The notes under the pieces were generated by a model. It worked only from the letters and a program-made list of their open reading frames with translations. It did not search any database and had not been told where the DNA came from. From Burkholderiales bacterium 67-32 (GTDB taxonomy: Bacteria > Pseudomonadota > Gammaproteobacteria > Burkholderiales > Burkholderiaceae_B), in the NCBI GenBank assembly GCA_001898625.1, contig MKUP01000022.1:1-64000 (forward strand): a DNA stretch of 64,000 bases, read 5' to 3'. Positions 7,720 to 15,752 of this stretch are shown here, one piece after another. Position 1 is the first letter of the stretch. Every line of letters starts with the position of its first letter. The position numbers were made by a program, and so were the translations under genes.

Positions 7720-8471
7720 AGCTGGTCGTCGCGGGCCTGTCCAAGTCGTTCGGTGCCGTGCGGGCGGTGGATGACGTCGGCTTCACGCTGGAAGGCGGCC
7801 AGATGCTGGCCTTGATCGGTCCCAATGGCGCGGGCAAGAGCACCTGCTTCCAGTGCATCAATGGCCAGCTCCAGCCGGATGCCGGCCGCATCGCGTTCGA
7901 CGGGCGCGACCTGACCCGCCTGGGCGTTGCCGCGCGGGCCCGGCTGGGCCTGGGGCGGACGTTCCAGATCGCCCAGGTGGCGGCGTCGTTGAGCGTGGGC
8001 CAGCACGTCGCGCTGGCGCTGGCCGCCCGCGATCCTGGCGTCTGGCATGGCGTGCGCGGCCGGGGCGCGGGCGTGGATCCGGCCGAGCTGCAGGGCTGGC
8101 TGGAGCGCTTCGACCTCGGACCGCTGGCCGGCAGGCTGTGCGGGGAGCTGCCTTATCCCGAGCTCAAGCGCGTGGAGCTGGCCAGCGCGCTGGCCCTGAG
8201 GCCGCGTGTGTTGCTGATGGACGAGCCCACGGCGGGCATGACGCGGGCCGACCGGCGCAGCCTGATGGCCATCGTCAAGCAGGAGGCCGCCGGCGGGCTG
8301 GCGGTGTTGTTCACCGAACACAGCATGGACGTGGTGTTCGGCTTTGCCGACAAGGTCCTGGTCCTGGTGCGCGGCCGCGTGATCGCCGAAGGGGCGCCCA
8401 AGCAGATCGCCGAGGATCCGGCGGTGCGGGCGGCCTACCTGGGTACGGCCGCGGCGGGAGAGCCGGCATGA
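7716..8471 (+). CDS. livG: ABC transporter ATPase LivG
   Basis: 251-residue ATPase of the branched-chain acid importer. Walker A GPNGAGKST is at residues 35-43 and Walker B LLMDEP near 170, followed by the switch histidine in FTEHSMD. The signature region, normally LSYGQQR in LivG, reads ELPYPELKRVELA, so the canonical LSGGQ Gly-Gln is absent. The partner LivF keeps a normal signature, so the heterodimer may have one degenerate site. It overlaps both neighbours by ATGA (7716-7719 and 8468-8471). Confidence 0.87.
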   Translation: MKLVVAGLSKSFGAVRAVDDVGFTLEGGQMLALIGPNGAGKSTCFQCINGQLQPDAGRIAFDGRDLTRLGVAARARLGLGRTFQIAQVAASLSVGQHVALALAARDPGVWHGVRGRGAGVDPAELQGWLERFDLGPLAGRLCGELPYPELKRVELASALALRPRVLLMDEPTAGMTRADRRSLMAIVKQEAAGGLAVLFTEHSMDVVFGFADKVLVLVRGRVIAEGAPKQIAEDPAVRAAYLGTAAAGEPA

Positions 8472-9136
8472 CGGCGTTGTTGCAGGCACGCGCGCTATGC
8501 GCGTTCCATGGCCGGGCGCAGGCGTTGTTCGACGTGGACCTGGACGTCGGGGCGGGGGAAATCGTCGCCCTGGTCGGACGCAATGGTGCCGGCAAAAGCA
8601 CGCTGATGCGCGCGCTGGCGGGCCTGGTCGAGACTTCCGGCGAGGTGTTGCTGGACGGCCGGTCCATGGCCGGCTGGCGTGCCGACAGGCGGGTGCACGC
8701 GGGCCTGGCCTGGGTGCCGGAGGACCGGCGTGTCTTCACCCAGCTTACGGCGCGGCAGAACCTGGAGGTGGCCATGGGCCGGCCGCGTGCCGGCGCCGAA
8801 CCCTGGACCGTGGAGCGGGTCTGCCGCCTGTTTCCGGAGCTCGAACCGCTGGCACACCGCCCGGGGGGCGCACTGAGCGGCGGCGAGCAGCAGATGCTGG
8901 CGATCGGCCGGGCGCTGATGACTCAACCCCGGGTGATTCTGCTGGACGAGCCGTCCGAGGGCGTGGCCCCCATCGTGGTGCAGCGGCTGGTGGAGGCGAT
9001 ACGGGTTCTGCGCGGGCAGGGGCTGGCGATCCTGCTGTCCGAGCAGAACGAGGCGCTGGCCGTCCCGCTGGCGGACCGCAGCCTGTACATGGATGACGGC
9101 GTGCTGGGGCTGGCGCCGCCCGGAGCGCCGGGGTAG
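8468..9136 (+). CDS. livF: ABC transporter ATPase LivF
   Basis: 222-residue second ATPase of the importer and last gene of the operon. Walker A is GRNGAGKST near residue 36, the signature is LSGGEQQM, and Walker B is VILLDEPSEG, as expected for LivF. It starts within the livG stop codon. The C-terminus is slightly short compared with the usual 233-240 residues. Downstream, 113 bases contain the first MarR-type promoter, which begins the catabolic operon. Confidence 0.9.
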   Translation: MTALLQARALCAFHGRAQALFDVDLDVGAGEIVALVGRNGAGKSTLMRALAGLVETSGEVLLDGRSMAGWRADRRVHAGLAWVPEDRRVFTQLTARQNLEVAMGRPRAGAEPWTVERVCRLFPELEPLAHRPGGALSGGEQQMLAIGRALMTQPRVILLDEPSEGVAPIVVQRLVEAIRVLRGQGLAILLSEQNEALAVPLADRSLYMDDGVLGLAPPGAPG

Positions 9137-9176
9137 GGACCGCGGTGTCAGCGGGCCCGGACCGGATGGCTCGTCC

Positions 9177-9220
9177 ATATAGTTGTTATCGTCAACAAAG
9201 TAGTGTATAAAAACAACTAT
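9177..9220 (+). promoter_or_regulatory. promoter A of the acyl-CoA catabolic regulon with double 17-bp operator
   Basis: TTGTTA (9183-9188), 17-base spacer, TATAAA (9206-9211): a good sigma-70 promoter. Two pseudo-palindromes of the form AGTTG-N7-CAACT lie over it: 9181-9197 across the -35 and 9202-9218 across the -10 and start point, 21 bases (two helical turns) apart. The outer arms ATAGTTG and CAACTAT are 35 bases apart. The same arrangement recurs at 13684 and, inverted, at 19595. Position over the promoter implies repression, most simply by the MarR protein at 13089. Confidence 0.75.
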
Positions 9221-9249
9221 CGTAGGCCACCAGACATCCAGGGGTTCGC

Positions 9250-10017
9250 ATGAGCAGTGCATATTCCACCATCCGCGTCGAGGTCGAGGACCACGTCGCC
9301 ACGCTGACACTGAACCGGCCCGAGAGCCGCAACGCGCTGAATACGGCCATGTGCGGCGAGCTGATCGCCGCGACCGAGGTGCTTGCCGCCGACGAGTCCG
9401 TGCACGTGGTCGTGATCCGGGGAGAAGGGCCGGTGTTCTGCGCCGGCGCCGACCTGAAGGAGCGCAAGGACATGTCCACCGCCGAGCTCACCGCGCGCCG
9501 CGTCAAGGGTTTCACCGCCTATGCCGCCCTCGAGCGCCTGCCGCAGGCGGTCATTGCCGTGGTGCATGGCGCGGCCTTCGGGTCGGGCTGCGAGATCGCC
9601 GGCGCCAGCGATTTCATCCTGGCCTCCACCGAGGCGAAGTTCCGCTACCCGGAGGTCGGCTGGGGCACCATAGGCGCCACGCAGCGGCTGCCGCGCATGG
9701 TGGGTACGCGCATGGCCAAGGAACTGCTGTTTACCGGGCGCACCGTCGAGGCGCAGGAAGCCCAGGCCATCGGGCTGGTGAACCACGTGTACGAGCCAGC
9801 GGAGCTGGAGGCGCGTGCCATGGAAATGGCCCGCCACATCGCCGCCGCCGCGCCGCTGACGGTCCGGCTGACCAAGCGCTGCGTGGACCAGGGCGTGGAG
9901 ACCACGCGCGAGGGCGCGATGGCCGTGGAGCTGCTGGCCATCGAGGAGAACCTGCGCCACAGCGACTGGAAGCGCGCGATCTCGGGCTTCGGTGCGGGAG
10001 CGCAGAAAAATGCTTGA
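9250..10017 (+). CDS. enoyl-CoA hydratase/isomerase (crotonase) 1
   Basis: 255-residue crotonase. Both canonical hydratase glutamates are visible: GSGCEIAG (first) and FRYPEVGWG (second). The oxyanion-hole motif is FCAGADLKERK. It is therefore likely a true hydratase, adding water to an enoyl-CoA, unlike the two other crotonases of this regulon. It is the first gene of operon A, about 32 bases after the predicted start point, with AGGGG as ribosome-binding site. It overlaps the CoA ligase by 8 bases, so activation and hydration are co-produced. Substrate chain is not determinable. Confidence 0.88.
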   Translation: MSSAYSTIRVEVEDHVATLTLNRPESRNALNTAMCGELIAATEVLAADESVHVVVIRGEGPVFCAGADLKERKDMSTAELTARRVKGFTAYAALERLPQAVIAVVHGAAFGSGCEIAGASDFILASTEAKFRYPEVGWGTIGATQRLPRMVGTRMAKELLFTGRTVEAQEAQAIGLVNHVYEPAELEARAMEMARHIAAAAPLTVRLTKRCVDQGVETTREGAMAVELLAIEENLRHSDWKRAISGFGAGAQKNA

Positions 10018-11653
10018 CCGGCCCACCACGCTCTATCGCACGCTGGAGCACACCGCCCGCGAGTACGGCGCGCGCGAGGCTTTCGTCTGCCAGGCCGACC
10101 GCCTGACCTGGGAAGAAGTGCTGGCCGACACCCGCCGCATCGCCGCCGCGCTGCACGCCAGCGGCGTGCGCAAGGGCGACCACGTCGGAATCATGCTGGG
10201 CAACGGCGCCACGTGGTTGCAGACCTTCTTCGCCTGCGCGACCCTGGGCGCGGTGACCGTACCGGTCAACACCCGCTTCAAGACCGACGAACTGCAGTTC
10301 TGCCTGAAGCAGGCGGACGTGAAGCTGCTGGTGTTCGCCGACGCGTTCCTGGGCATCGATTTCGTTCAACTGCTGACCGCGGTCGAGCCGGCGCTGGATA
10401 CCGGCCTGCCCGGCCAGGCGCTGCCCGAGCTGCGCCGAGCCGTCATGGTGGGCGACGGCCCCTGCCCGGCGGGCGCCGAGCGCTACGCGGATTTCCTGGC
10501 CCGCGGCCAGGAGGTGGCGCCCGATACCATCGAGGCGGTGGCGGCTGGAATCACCCCCGACGATCTGCTGCTGATGCAGTTCACCTCGGGCACCACGTCC
10601 TTCCCCAAGGGCGTGATGCTGACCCACGCCAACATGCTGACCAACGCCTGGGCCGCCGGCCAGCGCATAGGCGTGCGCCATGACGACCGCTACTTCAGCA
10701 TCCGGCCGTTCTTCCACGTCTCGGGCACGACGTTGTCCGTGCTGGTCAGCCTGGTGGCGGGCTGCTGCCTGCTGACGCTGCCCAAGTTCGACGTGGCCGA
10801 GACGCTGCGCGTGATGGACGAGGAAAAGTGCACGCTGACCTCGGGCAACGACACCATCTTCCTGATGATGATGGGCCATCCCGACTTCGATCCCAAGAAG
10901 CTGCACCTGCGCGGCGGCTGGGCGGCGGCGGGACCCGAGGTCATGCAGCAGATCCGCGACGTGATGGGCGTGGACAACGTCTGCAATGCGTACGGGCAGT
11001 CCGAGGCCTCGCCCAACGTGATCATGTCGTCGCGCGACGATCCCTTCGAACTGCGCGCCCACGGCTGGGGGCTGCCGCATCCCGGCACCGAGGTGCGCAT
11101 CGTCGACCAGGACAGCGGCGAGGTCCTGCCTCCCGGCGGCCAGGGCGAGATCCAGGTGCGAGGCTGGCACGTGATGCGTGGCTACTACAAGATGCCCGAG
11201 GCGACCGCCAAGGCGCTGACGCCGGAGGGCTGGCTGCGCACGGGCGATCTGGGCGAGATGTCGCCGGAAGGCCGGCTGCGCATGGTCGGCCGGCTCAAGG
11301 ACATGTACCGGGTCGGCGGCGAGAACGTCGCGCCGGCCGAGGTCGAGGAGACCCTGCATGGGCATCCCGCGGTGCAGATGGCCCAGGTGATCGGTGTGCC
11401 CGACGCGCGCCTGGGCGAGGTGACGGCGGCCTTCGTGCTGCTCAAGGAAGGCAAGCAGGCCGAGCGCCAGGAACTGATCGACTGGTGCAAGGCGCGCTGC
11501 GCGAACTTCAAGGTGCCGCGCTACCTCGAGATCGTGGATACGTTCGACAATATCGGCATGACGGGCAGTTCCAAGGTCCAGAAGAACAAGCTCAAGGCGC
11601 ATGCCATCGAGCTGTTCGGCCTGGCGAACGTCCATGGCGCGAAGGGAGGCTAG
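10010..11653 (+). CDS. acyl-CoA synthetase/AMP-dependent CoA ligase
   Basis: 547-residue ANL-superfamily ligase that activates a carboxylic acid with ATP and CoA. Motifs in order: FTSGTTSFPKGVMLTH (P-loop), NAYGQSEASPN (A5), WLRTGDLGE (A7), and a C-terminal GSSKVQKNKL containing the acylation lysine. It resembles the medium-chain/aryl-propionoid ligase group rather than acetyl-CoA synthetase. ATG 10010 is used; it overlaps the crotonase stop by 8 bases. It is probably the pathway's entry step for the acid taken up by the liv system or the Bug receptor. Confidence 0.87.
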   Translation: MLDRPTTLYRTLEHTAREYGAREAFVCQADRLTWEEVLADTRRIAAALHASGVRKGDHVGIMLGNGATWLQTFFACATLGAVTVPVNTRFKTDELQFCLKQADVKLLVFADAFLGIDFVQLLTAVEPALDTGLPGQALPELRRAVMVGDGPCPAGAERYADFLARGQEVAPDTIEAVAAGITPDDLLLMQFTSGTTSFPKGVMLTHANMLTNAWAAGQRIGVRHDDRYFSIRPFFHVSGTTLSVLVSLVAGCCLLTLPKFDVAETLRVMDEEKCTLTSGNDTIFLMMMGHPDFDPKKLHLRGGWAAAGPEVMQQIRDVMGVDNVCNAYGQSEASPNVIMSSRDDPFELRAHGWGLPHPGTEVRIVDQDSGEVLPPGGQGEIQVRGWHVMRGYYKMPEATAKALTPEGWLRTGDLGEMSPEGRLRMVGRLKDMYRVGGENVAPAEVEETLHGHPAVQMAQVIGVPDARLGEVTAAFVLLKEGKQAERQELIDWCKARCANFKVPRYLEIVDTFDNIGMTGSSKVQKNKLKAHAIELFGLANVHGAKGG

Positions 11654-11657
11654 AGAA

Positions 11658-12596
11658 ATGAGCGACGTCACGCTTTGCGAATGCTTCGCCCGGGATGGCT
11701 TGCAGCACGAAGAAACCTTCATCCCCACCGCCACCAAGGTGGCCTTGATCGACCGCTTCGCCCGCATCGGCTTCCAGCGCGTCGAGGCGACCTCGTATTC
11801 GAATCCCAAGGTCGTGCCCCAGTTCGGCGATGCCAGCGAGCTGCTGCGCGCGCTGCCCCGCCGCGACGGGGTCTGGTACAAGGCGACCTGCGCCAACGTG
11901 CGTGCGGTGGAGCGCGCGGTGGCCGACCTGGAGGCCGGCTTCGGCGCCAATGAGATCAGTCTGCTGGTGTCGGCCAGCGAATCGCATTCGATGAAGAACC
12001 TGCGGCGCAGCCGCGCCGACCAGTGGCAGAACGTGGCCGACATGGTCGCGGCATCGCAGGGGCGTTTCCGCATGATCGGCACGGTGTCGGTCGCCTGGGG
12101 CTGTCCGTTCGAGGGCAGGGTGTCGGCGGACAGCGTTCTGGAGGACGTCCGGCGCTTCGCCCAATTGGGTGTCATGCACGTGGCGTTGGGCGATACGACC
12201 GGCATGGCCTCGCCGCAGACCGTCAAGCAGTTGATGTCGGCGGTGCACGCCGAACTGCCGGAAGTGGCGACGGTGGCGCACTTCCACGATACGCGCGGTA
12301 CCGGCCTGGTCAATTACGTGGCGGCGCTGGAGGCGGGCTGCCGCTATTTCGACTGCGCCTTCGGCGGCGTGGGCGGGCATCCTGCCAAGGTCAAGTACGG
12401 CGGCGGCCATACCGGCAACGTCTCGACCGAGGACCTGGTGAACCTGTTCGAATCCATGGGCGTGTCCACCGGCATCGATCTGGCGGGGCTGATGGAAACC
12501 GCGGCCATGTGCGAAGAGACCCTGGGCCGCACGCTGCACAGCCGCGTGGCGCAGAGCGGGCTGAATCCCCTGCTGGGGGTGGCCGCGCATGGATAG
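11658..12596 (+). CDS. HMG-CoA lyase-like acyl-CoA lyase
   Basis: 312-residue TIM-barrel of the HMGL/DRE family. The Asp-Gly of CFARDGLQ, the metal-ligating HFHDTRGTG and DTTGMASP loops, and the C-terminal TGNVSTEDLV are present. Classical HMG-CoA lyases have a catalytic cysteine in GLGGCP; here the loop reads GGVGGHPAKVKYGGG with His instead. This suggests a different 3-hydroxyacyl-CoA substrate, or an altered mechanism. GGGAGG lies about 10 bases before ATG 11658. It is encoded between the ligase and the thioesterase, consistent with C-C cleavage of a hydroxyacyl-CoA made by the crotonase. Confidence 0.82.
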   Translation: MSDVTLCECFARDGLQHEETFIPTATKVALIDRFARIGFQRVEATSYSNPKVVPQFGDASELLRALPRRDGVWYKATCANVRAVERAVADLEAGFGANEISLLVSASESHSMKNLRRSRADQWQNVADMVAASQGRFRMIGTVSVAWGCPFEGRVSADSVLEDVRRFAQLGVMHVALGDTTGMASPQTVKQLMSAVHAELPEVATVAHFHDTRGTGLVNYVAALEAGCRYFDCAFGGVGGHPAKVKYGGGHTGNVSTEDLVNLFESMGVSTGIDLAGLMETAAMCEETLGRTLHSRVAQSGLNPLLGVAAHG

Positions 12597-13053
12597 TCGC
12601 GAGTCCTGCGCGGTGCTGGAGCCCGAGGCGGTCATTCCCAGCGGCCCCTTGGCGGGTTCGGCCCTGGCGCCGTTCGCCGCCTGGCTGGGCATTGCCGTGC
12701 ACGAGGCCGACGTCGGGCGCTCGATGCTCGTCATGACCGCCAGCGCGCGGTTGGCGAATCGGCGCGGCGTGATTCACGGCGGGGCCATCGCCACGCTGAT
12801 GGATTCGAGCATGGCCATTGCCACCCGCACGGTCGAGGCCGGCCTGGAGACCTCCGGCACGGTGGACCTGAACATCCATTTCATCGCGCCGGGCCGGGGC
12901 GCCCTGACGGCCCGCGCCGAGGTCAAGCATGCCGGCGGATCCATCGCCTTCTGCCAGTGCGAAGTGCGGGACGAGGCCGGCACACTGGTCGCCACGGCCA
13001 TGAGCAGCTTCAAGCTGAGGCGGGCCAAGCCGTCCCCGGTCGGGCCCGAGTGA
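12589..13053 (+). CDS. PaaI-type hotdog thioesterase
   Basis: 154-residue single hotdog domain with the PaaI-family helix RRGVIHGGAIATLMDSSMA; the HGG motif with the following Asp is the catalytic region. It hydrolyses acyl- or aryl-CoA, often as a safety valve that frees CoA when pathway intermediates accumulate. It overlaps the lyase gene by 8 bases, so it belongs to operon A. The first 25 residues precede the fold. Confidence 0.82.
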   Translation: MDSRESCAVLEPEAVIPSGPLAGSALAPFAAWLGIAVHEADVGRSMLVMTASARLANRRGVIHGGAIATLMDSSMAIATRTVEAGLETSGTVDLNIHFIAPGRGALTARAEVKHAGGSIAFCQCEVRDEAGTLVATAMSSFKLRRAKPSPVGPE

Positions 13054-13088
13054 GGTAAATTCCTGCGTTCACCTATCGAGAAAGACGT

Positions 13089-13565
13089 ATGACAAGACCT
13101 GTTCCCGCGAATCTCAAGGAATTGTTTTCCTACCGCCTGAACCGCCTGGCCTTCGTCTCCAGCCGTATCGCCGCACGGGTGAACGAGAGCCAGTACGAAC
13201 TGGGCTCGCGCGACTGGCGCATCGTCGGGTTGCTGGGCGCGTTCGCCCCGCTGTCGCTCAATGCGCTGGCGCACGAGGCCAACATCGACAAGAGCCAGGC
13301 CAGCCGCAGCGTGGCCGAGCTGATCGAGCGCGGCCTGGTCAAGCGGGGCGCCGATGAATCGGACGGCCGGGGCGTGCGGCTCGACCTGACCCCGCAGGGC
13401 CGGGCGCTGTACCGCAAGGTGTTTCCCAAGGCCGTCGATCGCAACGAGAAGATGCTGTCCGTGCTGACCGACGAAGAGCGGGAGGTGCTCGAGCGCGCGA
13501 TCGACAAGCTGACCGTGCATACGATCGGGTTGTTGGAAGAATTAAAGCCCCCCCGTACGCGCTGA
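13089..13565 (+). CDS. MarR-family transcriptional regulator, probable repressor of the surrounding regulon
   Basis: 158-residue MarR protein. A winged helix-turn-helix spans about residues 36-105 (NALAHEANIDKSQASRSVAEL, wing DESDGRGVRLDLT), with dimerisation helices at both ends. It is the last gene of operon A, 35 bases after the thioesterase, and lies between operons A and B. Related MarR proteins that respond to aryl- or acyl-CoA (such as CouR, FerC) repress ligase/crotonase operons, so an acyl-CoA thioester is a reasonable inducer. Being in operon A, it would control its own synthesis. The ribosome-binding site is modest (GAGAAAG). Confidence 0.85.
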   Translation: MTRPVPANLKELFSYRLNRLAFVSSRIAARVNESQYELGSRDWRIVGLLGAFAPLSLNALAHEANIDKSQASRSVAELIERGLVKRGADESDGRGVRLDLTPQGRALYRKVFPKAVDRNEKMLSVLTDEEREVLERAIDKLTVHTIGLLEELKPPRTR

Positions 13566-13570
13566 CGCGC

Positions 13571-13618
13571 GCCCCCCAGGGGGCGGGCGGCGGGGGACCG
13601 GCGGAGCCGGATCCCCCG
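13571..13618 (+). terminator. GC-rich hairpins after the MarR gene
   Basis: GCCCCC/GGGGGC (13571-13584) is followed by CGGGGGA-CCGGC-GGA-GCCGG-A-TCCCCCG (13591-13618), a long stable hairpin directly after operon A. There is no immediate T-run, so termination may be imperfect and some read-through into operon B is possible. Confidence 0.5.
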
Positions 13619-13681
13619 TGCCCTGGTCTGGGGCGATTTTCTCAGGGGGTGGCAACGGGGCTGTGGGGGAGTTTTCCGTCC

Positions 13682-13725
13682 ATATAGTTGAATTTATCAA
13701 TTAAGTAGTATATAAAATCAACTAT
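13682..13725 (+). promoter_or_regulatory. promoter B of the acyl-CoA catabolic regulon with double 17-bp operator
   Basis: TTGAAT (13688-13693), 17-base spacer, TATAAA (13711-13716). Pseudo-palindromes lie at 13686-13702 (AGTTGAATTTATCAATT) and 13707-13723 (AGTATATAAAATCAACT), again 21 bases apart. The flanking CCATATAGTTG and CAACTAT match promoter A, and the spacing between outer arms (28 bases) is identical. The predicted start point is about 19 bases before the ATG at 13742. Confidence 0.75.
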
Positions 13726-13741
13726 ATTGGAAACCACGAGC

Positions 13742-14479
13742 ATGAGCATGTCCGAACTCCTGATTGAGACCCGAGGGGCCGTCCGTATCCTGACGATGAA
13801 CCGGCCGGAGAAGCACAACGCGTTGAATACCGCGCTGACGCAGGCGCTGGTGGATGCGCTGTGGCAGGCCGAGCGGGATGCCGAGGTCAATGCCGTCGTG
13901 CTGACGGGGGCGGGCAAGTCGTTCTGCGCGGGCGCCGACACCTCGGAGTTCAGCGCGCTGGTGCCCGAGGATCCCCAGGCCGTCAATGCGCGCGCCGATC
14001 TGACCACCGGGCTGCACCTGGCCTTCTCGCGTATGTCCAAGCCCGTCGTGGCCGCGGTGCGGGGCAATGCGCTGGGTGGGGGCGCGGGCCTGGCCATCGC
14101 CTGCGATCTGGCCGTGATGGCCGAGAACGTCCGGTTCGGCTATCCCGAACTCAAGCACGGCATCGTTGCGGCTGTGGTCATGTCCAACCTGGTCCGCCAA
14201 CTGGGCCGCAAGCATGCGTTCGAGCTGCTGGCCATGGGCGAGCCCATCAACGGTCCGCGCGCGCTGGCGCTGGGCCTGGCCAACCGGGTCGAGCCCGACG
14301 ACCGGGTGCTGGAAGCCGCGCTGGAGGTCGCCGCCAAGCTGGCGAGCTGGAGTCCCATCGCGATGGGCACCACCAAGCGGCTGTTCCACCGCGTGGCCGA
14401 GCTGACGCTGGAGGAGGGCCTGGCCGCCGGGCGCGACACCAACGTCATCATGCGGGGCTTTCGCAAGGCGGCGAAATGA
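13742..14479 (+). CDS. enoyl-CoA hydratase/isomerase family protein (crotonase) 2
   Basis: 245-residue crotonase, first gene of operon B. The oxyanion-hole region FCAGADTSEF is present. Of the two hydratase glutamates only the second is kept (FGYPELKHG); the first is Gly (GGGAGLAIACD). Family members with this pattern act as isomerases, hydrolases or dehydratases rather than simple hydratases. The closest relative in the window is crotonase 3 (18844-19575), with the same Glu-to-Gly change and matching KHGI, GEPI and KR.F blocks. ATG 13742 is chosen over the TTG at 13727, which lies too near the predicted transcription start. It overlaps the CoA-transferase by ATGA. Confidence 0.85.
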   Translation: MSMSELLIETRGAVRILTMNRPEKHNALNTALTQALVDALWQAERDAEVNAVVLTGAGKSFCAGADTSEFSALVPEDPQAVNARADLTTGLHLAFSRMSKPVVAAVRGNALGGGAGLAIACDLAVMAENVRFGYPELKHGIVAAVVMSNLVRQLGRKHAFELLAMGEPINGPRALALGLANRVEPDDRVLEAALEVAAKLASWSPIAMGTTKRLFHRVAELTLEEGLAAGRDTNVIMRGFRKAAK

Positions 14480-15675
14480 CGCGTCCGCTGGAAAACGTCA
14501 CCATCCTGGACCTGTCGCGGGTCCTGGCGTGCCCCTTCGCCACGATGATCCTGGCCGAGCTGGGCGCGACCGTGATCAAGGTCGAACAGCCCGGCACCGG
14601 CGACGAGACGCGCAGTTTCGAGCCCAGGGTCGAGGGCGAGGGCGGTAGTGAATCGGCCTACTACATGGCCTTCAACCGCAGCAAGCAGTCCATCACCGTC
14701 AACCTGCGCAGCGCCGAAGGGCAGGATCTCATCCGCAAGCTCAGCGCCCAGGCCGACGTGGTGCTGGAGAACTTCCCGGTCGGAACGCTGCAGCGCTACG
14801 GGCTGGACTACGCCCGCCTGTCCCAGGACAACCCCGCGCTGGTCTACGTGTCGTGCACGGGCTTCGGCATGACCGGCCCCTATGCGCCCCGCAAAGGCTA
14901 CGACACGGTGTTCCAGGCCATGGGCGGCATCATGAGCCTGACGGGCGAGCGGGGCGGCGGGCCGGTCAAACCGGGGCTGCCGGTGGCCGACCTGACCTCG
15001 GGCCTGTGGGTCGCGATCGCCATCCTGTCGGCCCTGATGGGGCGGCAGGCCACGGGTAAGGGCTGCCACGTGGATTTCTCCATGCTGGACGGTCAGGTCG
15101 GCCTGCTGTCGCTGGCCGCGGCGCGCTTCTTCGCGCTGGGCGAGGTGCCGCCCCGGCTGGGAACCGAGCATCCGGGCCGCGTGCCGTCGGCGGCGTTCCG
15201 CTGCCGTGACGACAAGTGGGTGCAGGTCACGGGCAGCGACCAGCACTGGAAGCCGCTGTGCGACCTGCTCGGCCTGCACGAGTGGGCGGAGGATCCGACC
15301 CTGGTGCGCAACATCGACCGGGTCAACCGGCGCGAGGAAGTGATGGCCGGTTTGTCGGCGGCGGTCGCGCGTTTCGACCGCGACGAGTTCTGCCAGCTGT
15401 GCGACGAGGCCAAGGTGCCGGCCGGCCCGATCCTGAGCGTGGACGAGGTGCTGAGCAACGAGCACGTGCTGGCGCGCGGCATGGTGCGCGAGTTCGCGCA
15501 TCCCCAGCTCGGTTCGTTCAAGGCGCTGCCGGTGCCGTTCAAGTTTGAGGGTTTCGACGACCCCAGCCTGGGGCGGCCGCCGCTGCTGGGCGAGCACACC
15601 GACCAGGTGCTGGGGGACAGGCTGGGCCTGGGCAAGGAGGACATCCAGGCGCTGCGCGAAAGAAAGGTCATCTAG
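14476..15675 (+). CDS. CaiB/BaiF family (type III) CoA-transferase
   Basis: 399-residue type III CoA-transferase, which moves CoA between acyl-CoA and a free acid. Typical opening LSRVLACPFATMILAELGATVIKVE; FNRSKQSI and YVSCTGFGMTGPYA follow. The candidate catalytic aspartate is in LPVADLTSG (about residue 170). The C-terminal half contains the family insert and VPAGPILSVDEVL. It could activate the acid without ATP, or recycle CoA from an end product, in parallel with the operon A ligase. Translationally coupled to crotonase 2. Confidence 0.88.
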   Translation: MTRPLENVTILDLSRVLACPFATMILAELGATVIKVEQPGTGDETRSFEPRVEGEGGSESAYYMAFNRSKQSITVNLRSAEGQDLIRKLSAQADVVLENFPVGTLQRYGLDYARLSQDNPALVYVSCTGFGMTGPYAPRKGYDTVFQAMGGIMSLTGERGGGPVKPGLPVADLTSGLWVAIAILSALMGRQATGKGCHVDFSMLDGQVGLLSLAAARFFALGEVPPRLGTEHPGRVPSAAFRCRDDKWVQVTGSDQHWKPLCDLLGLHEWAEDPTLVRNIDRVNRREEVMAGLSAAVARFDRDEFCQLCDEAKVPAGPILSVDEVLSNEHVLARGMVREFAHPQLGSFKALPVPFKFEGFDDPSLGRPPLLGEHTDQVLGDRLGLGKEDIQALRERKVI

Positions 15676-15752
15676 GCCCGTGCCGGCGATAGCCGGATCC
15701 CGCTCCCTTCGGCGATACGCCGCCGCGGGGAGGTGAATACCAGGAGACACAC

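Noticed and set aside
9731-12313. 860-aa minus-strand ORF
   Set aside because: Antisense to crotonase 1, the CoA ligase and the lyase; no recognisable domains and typical shadow composition.
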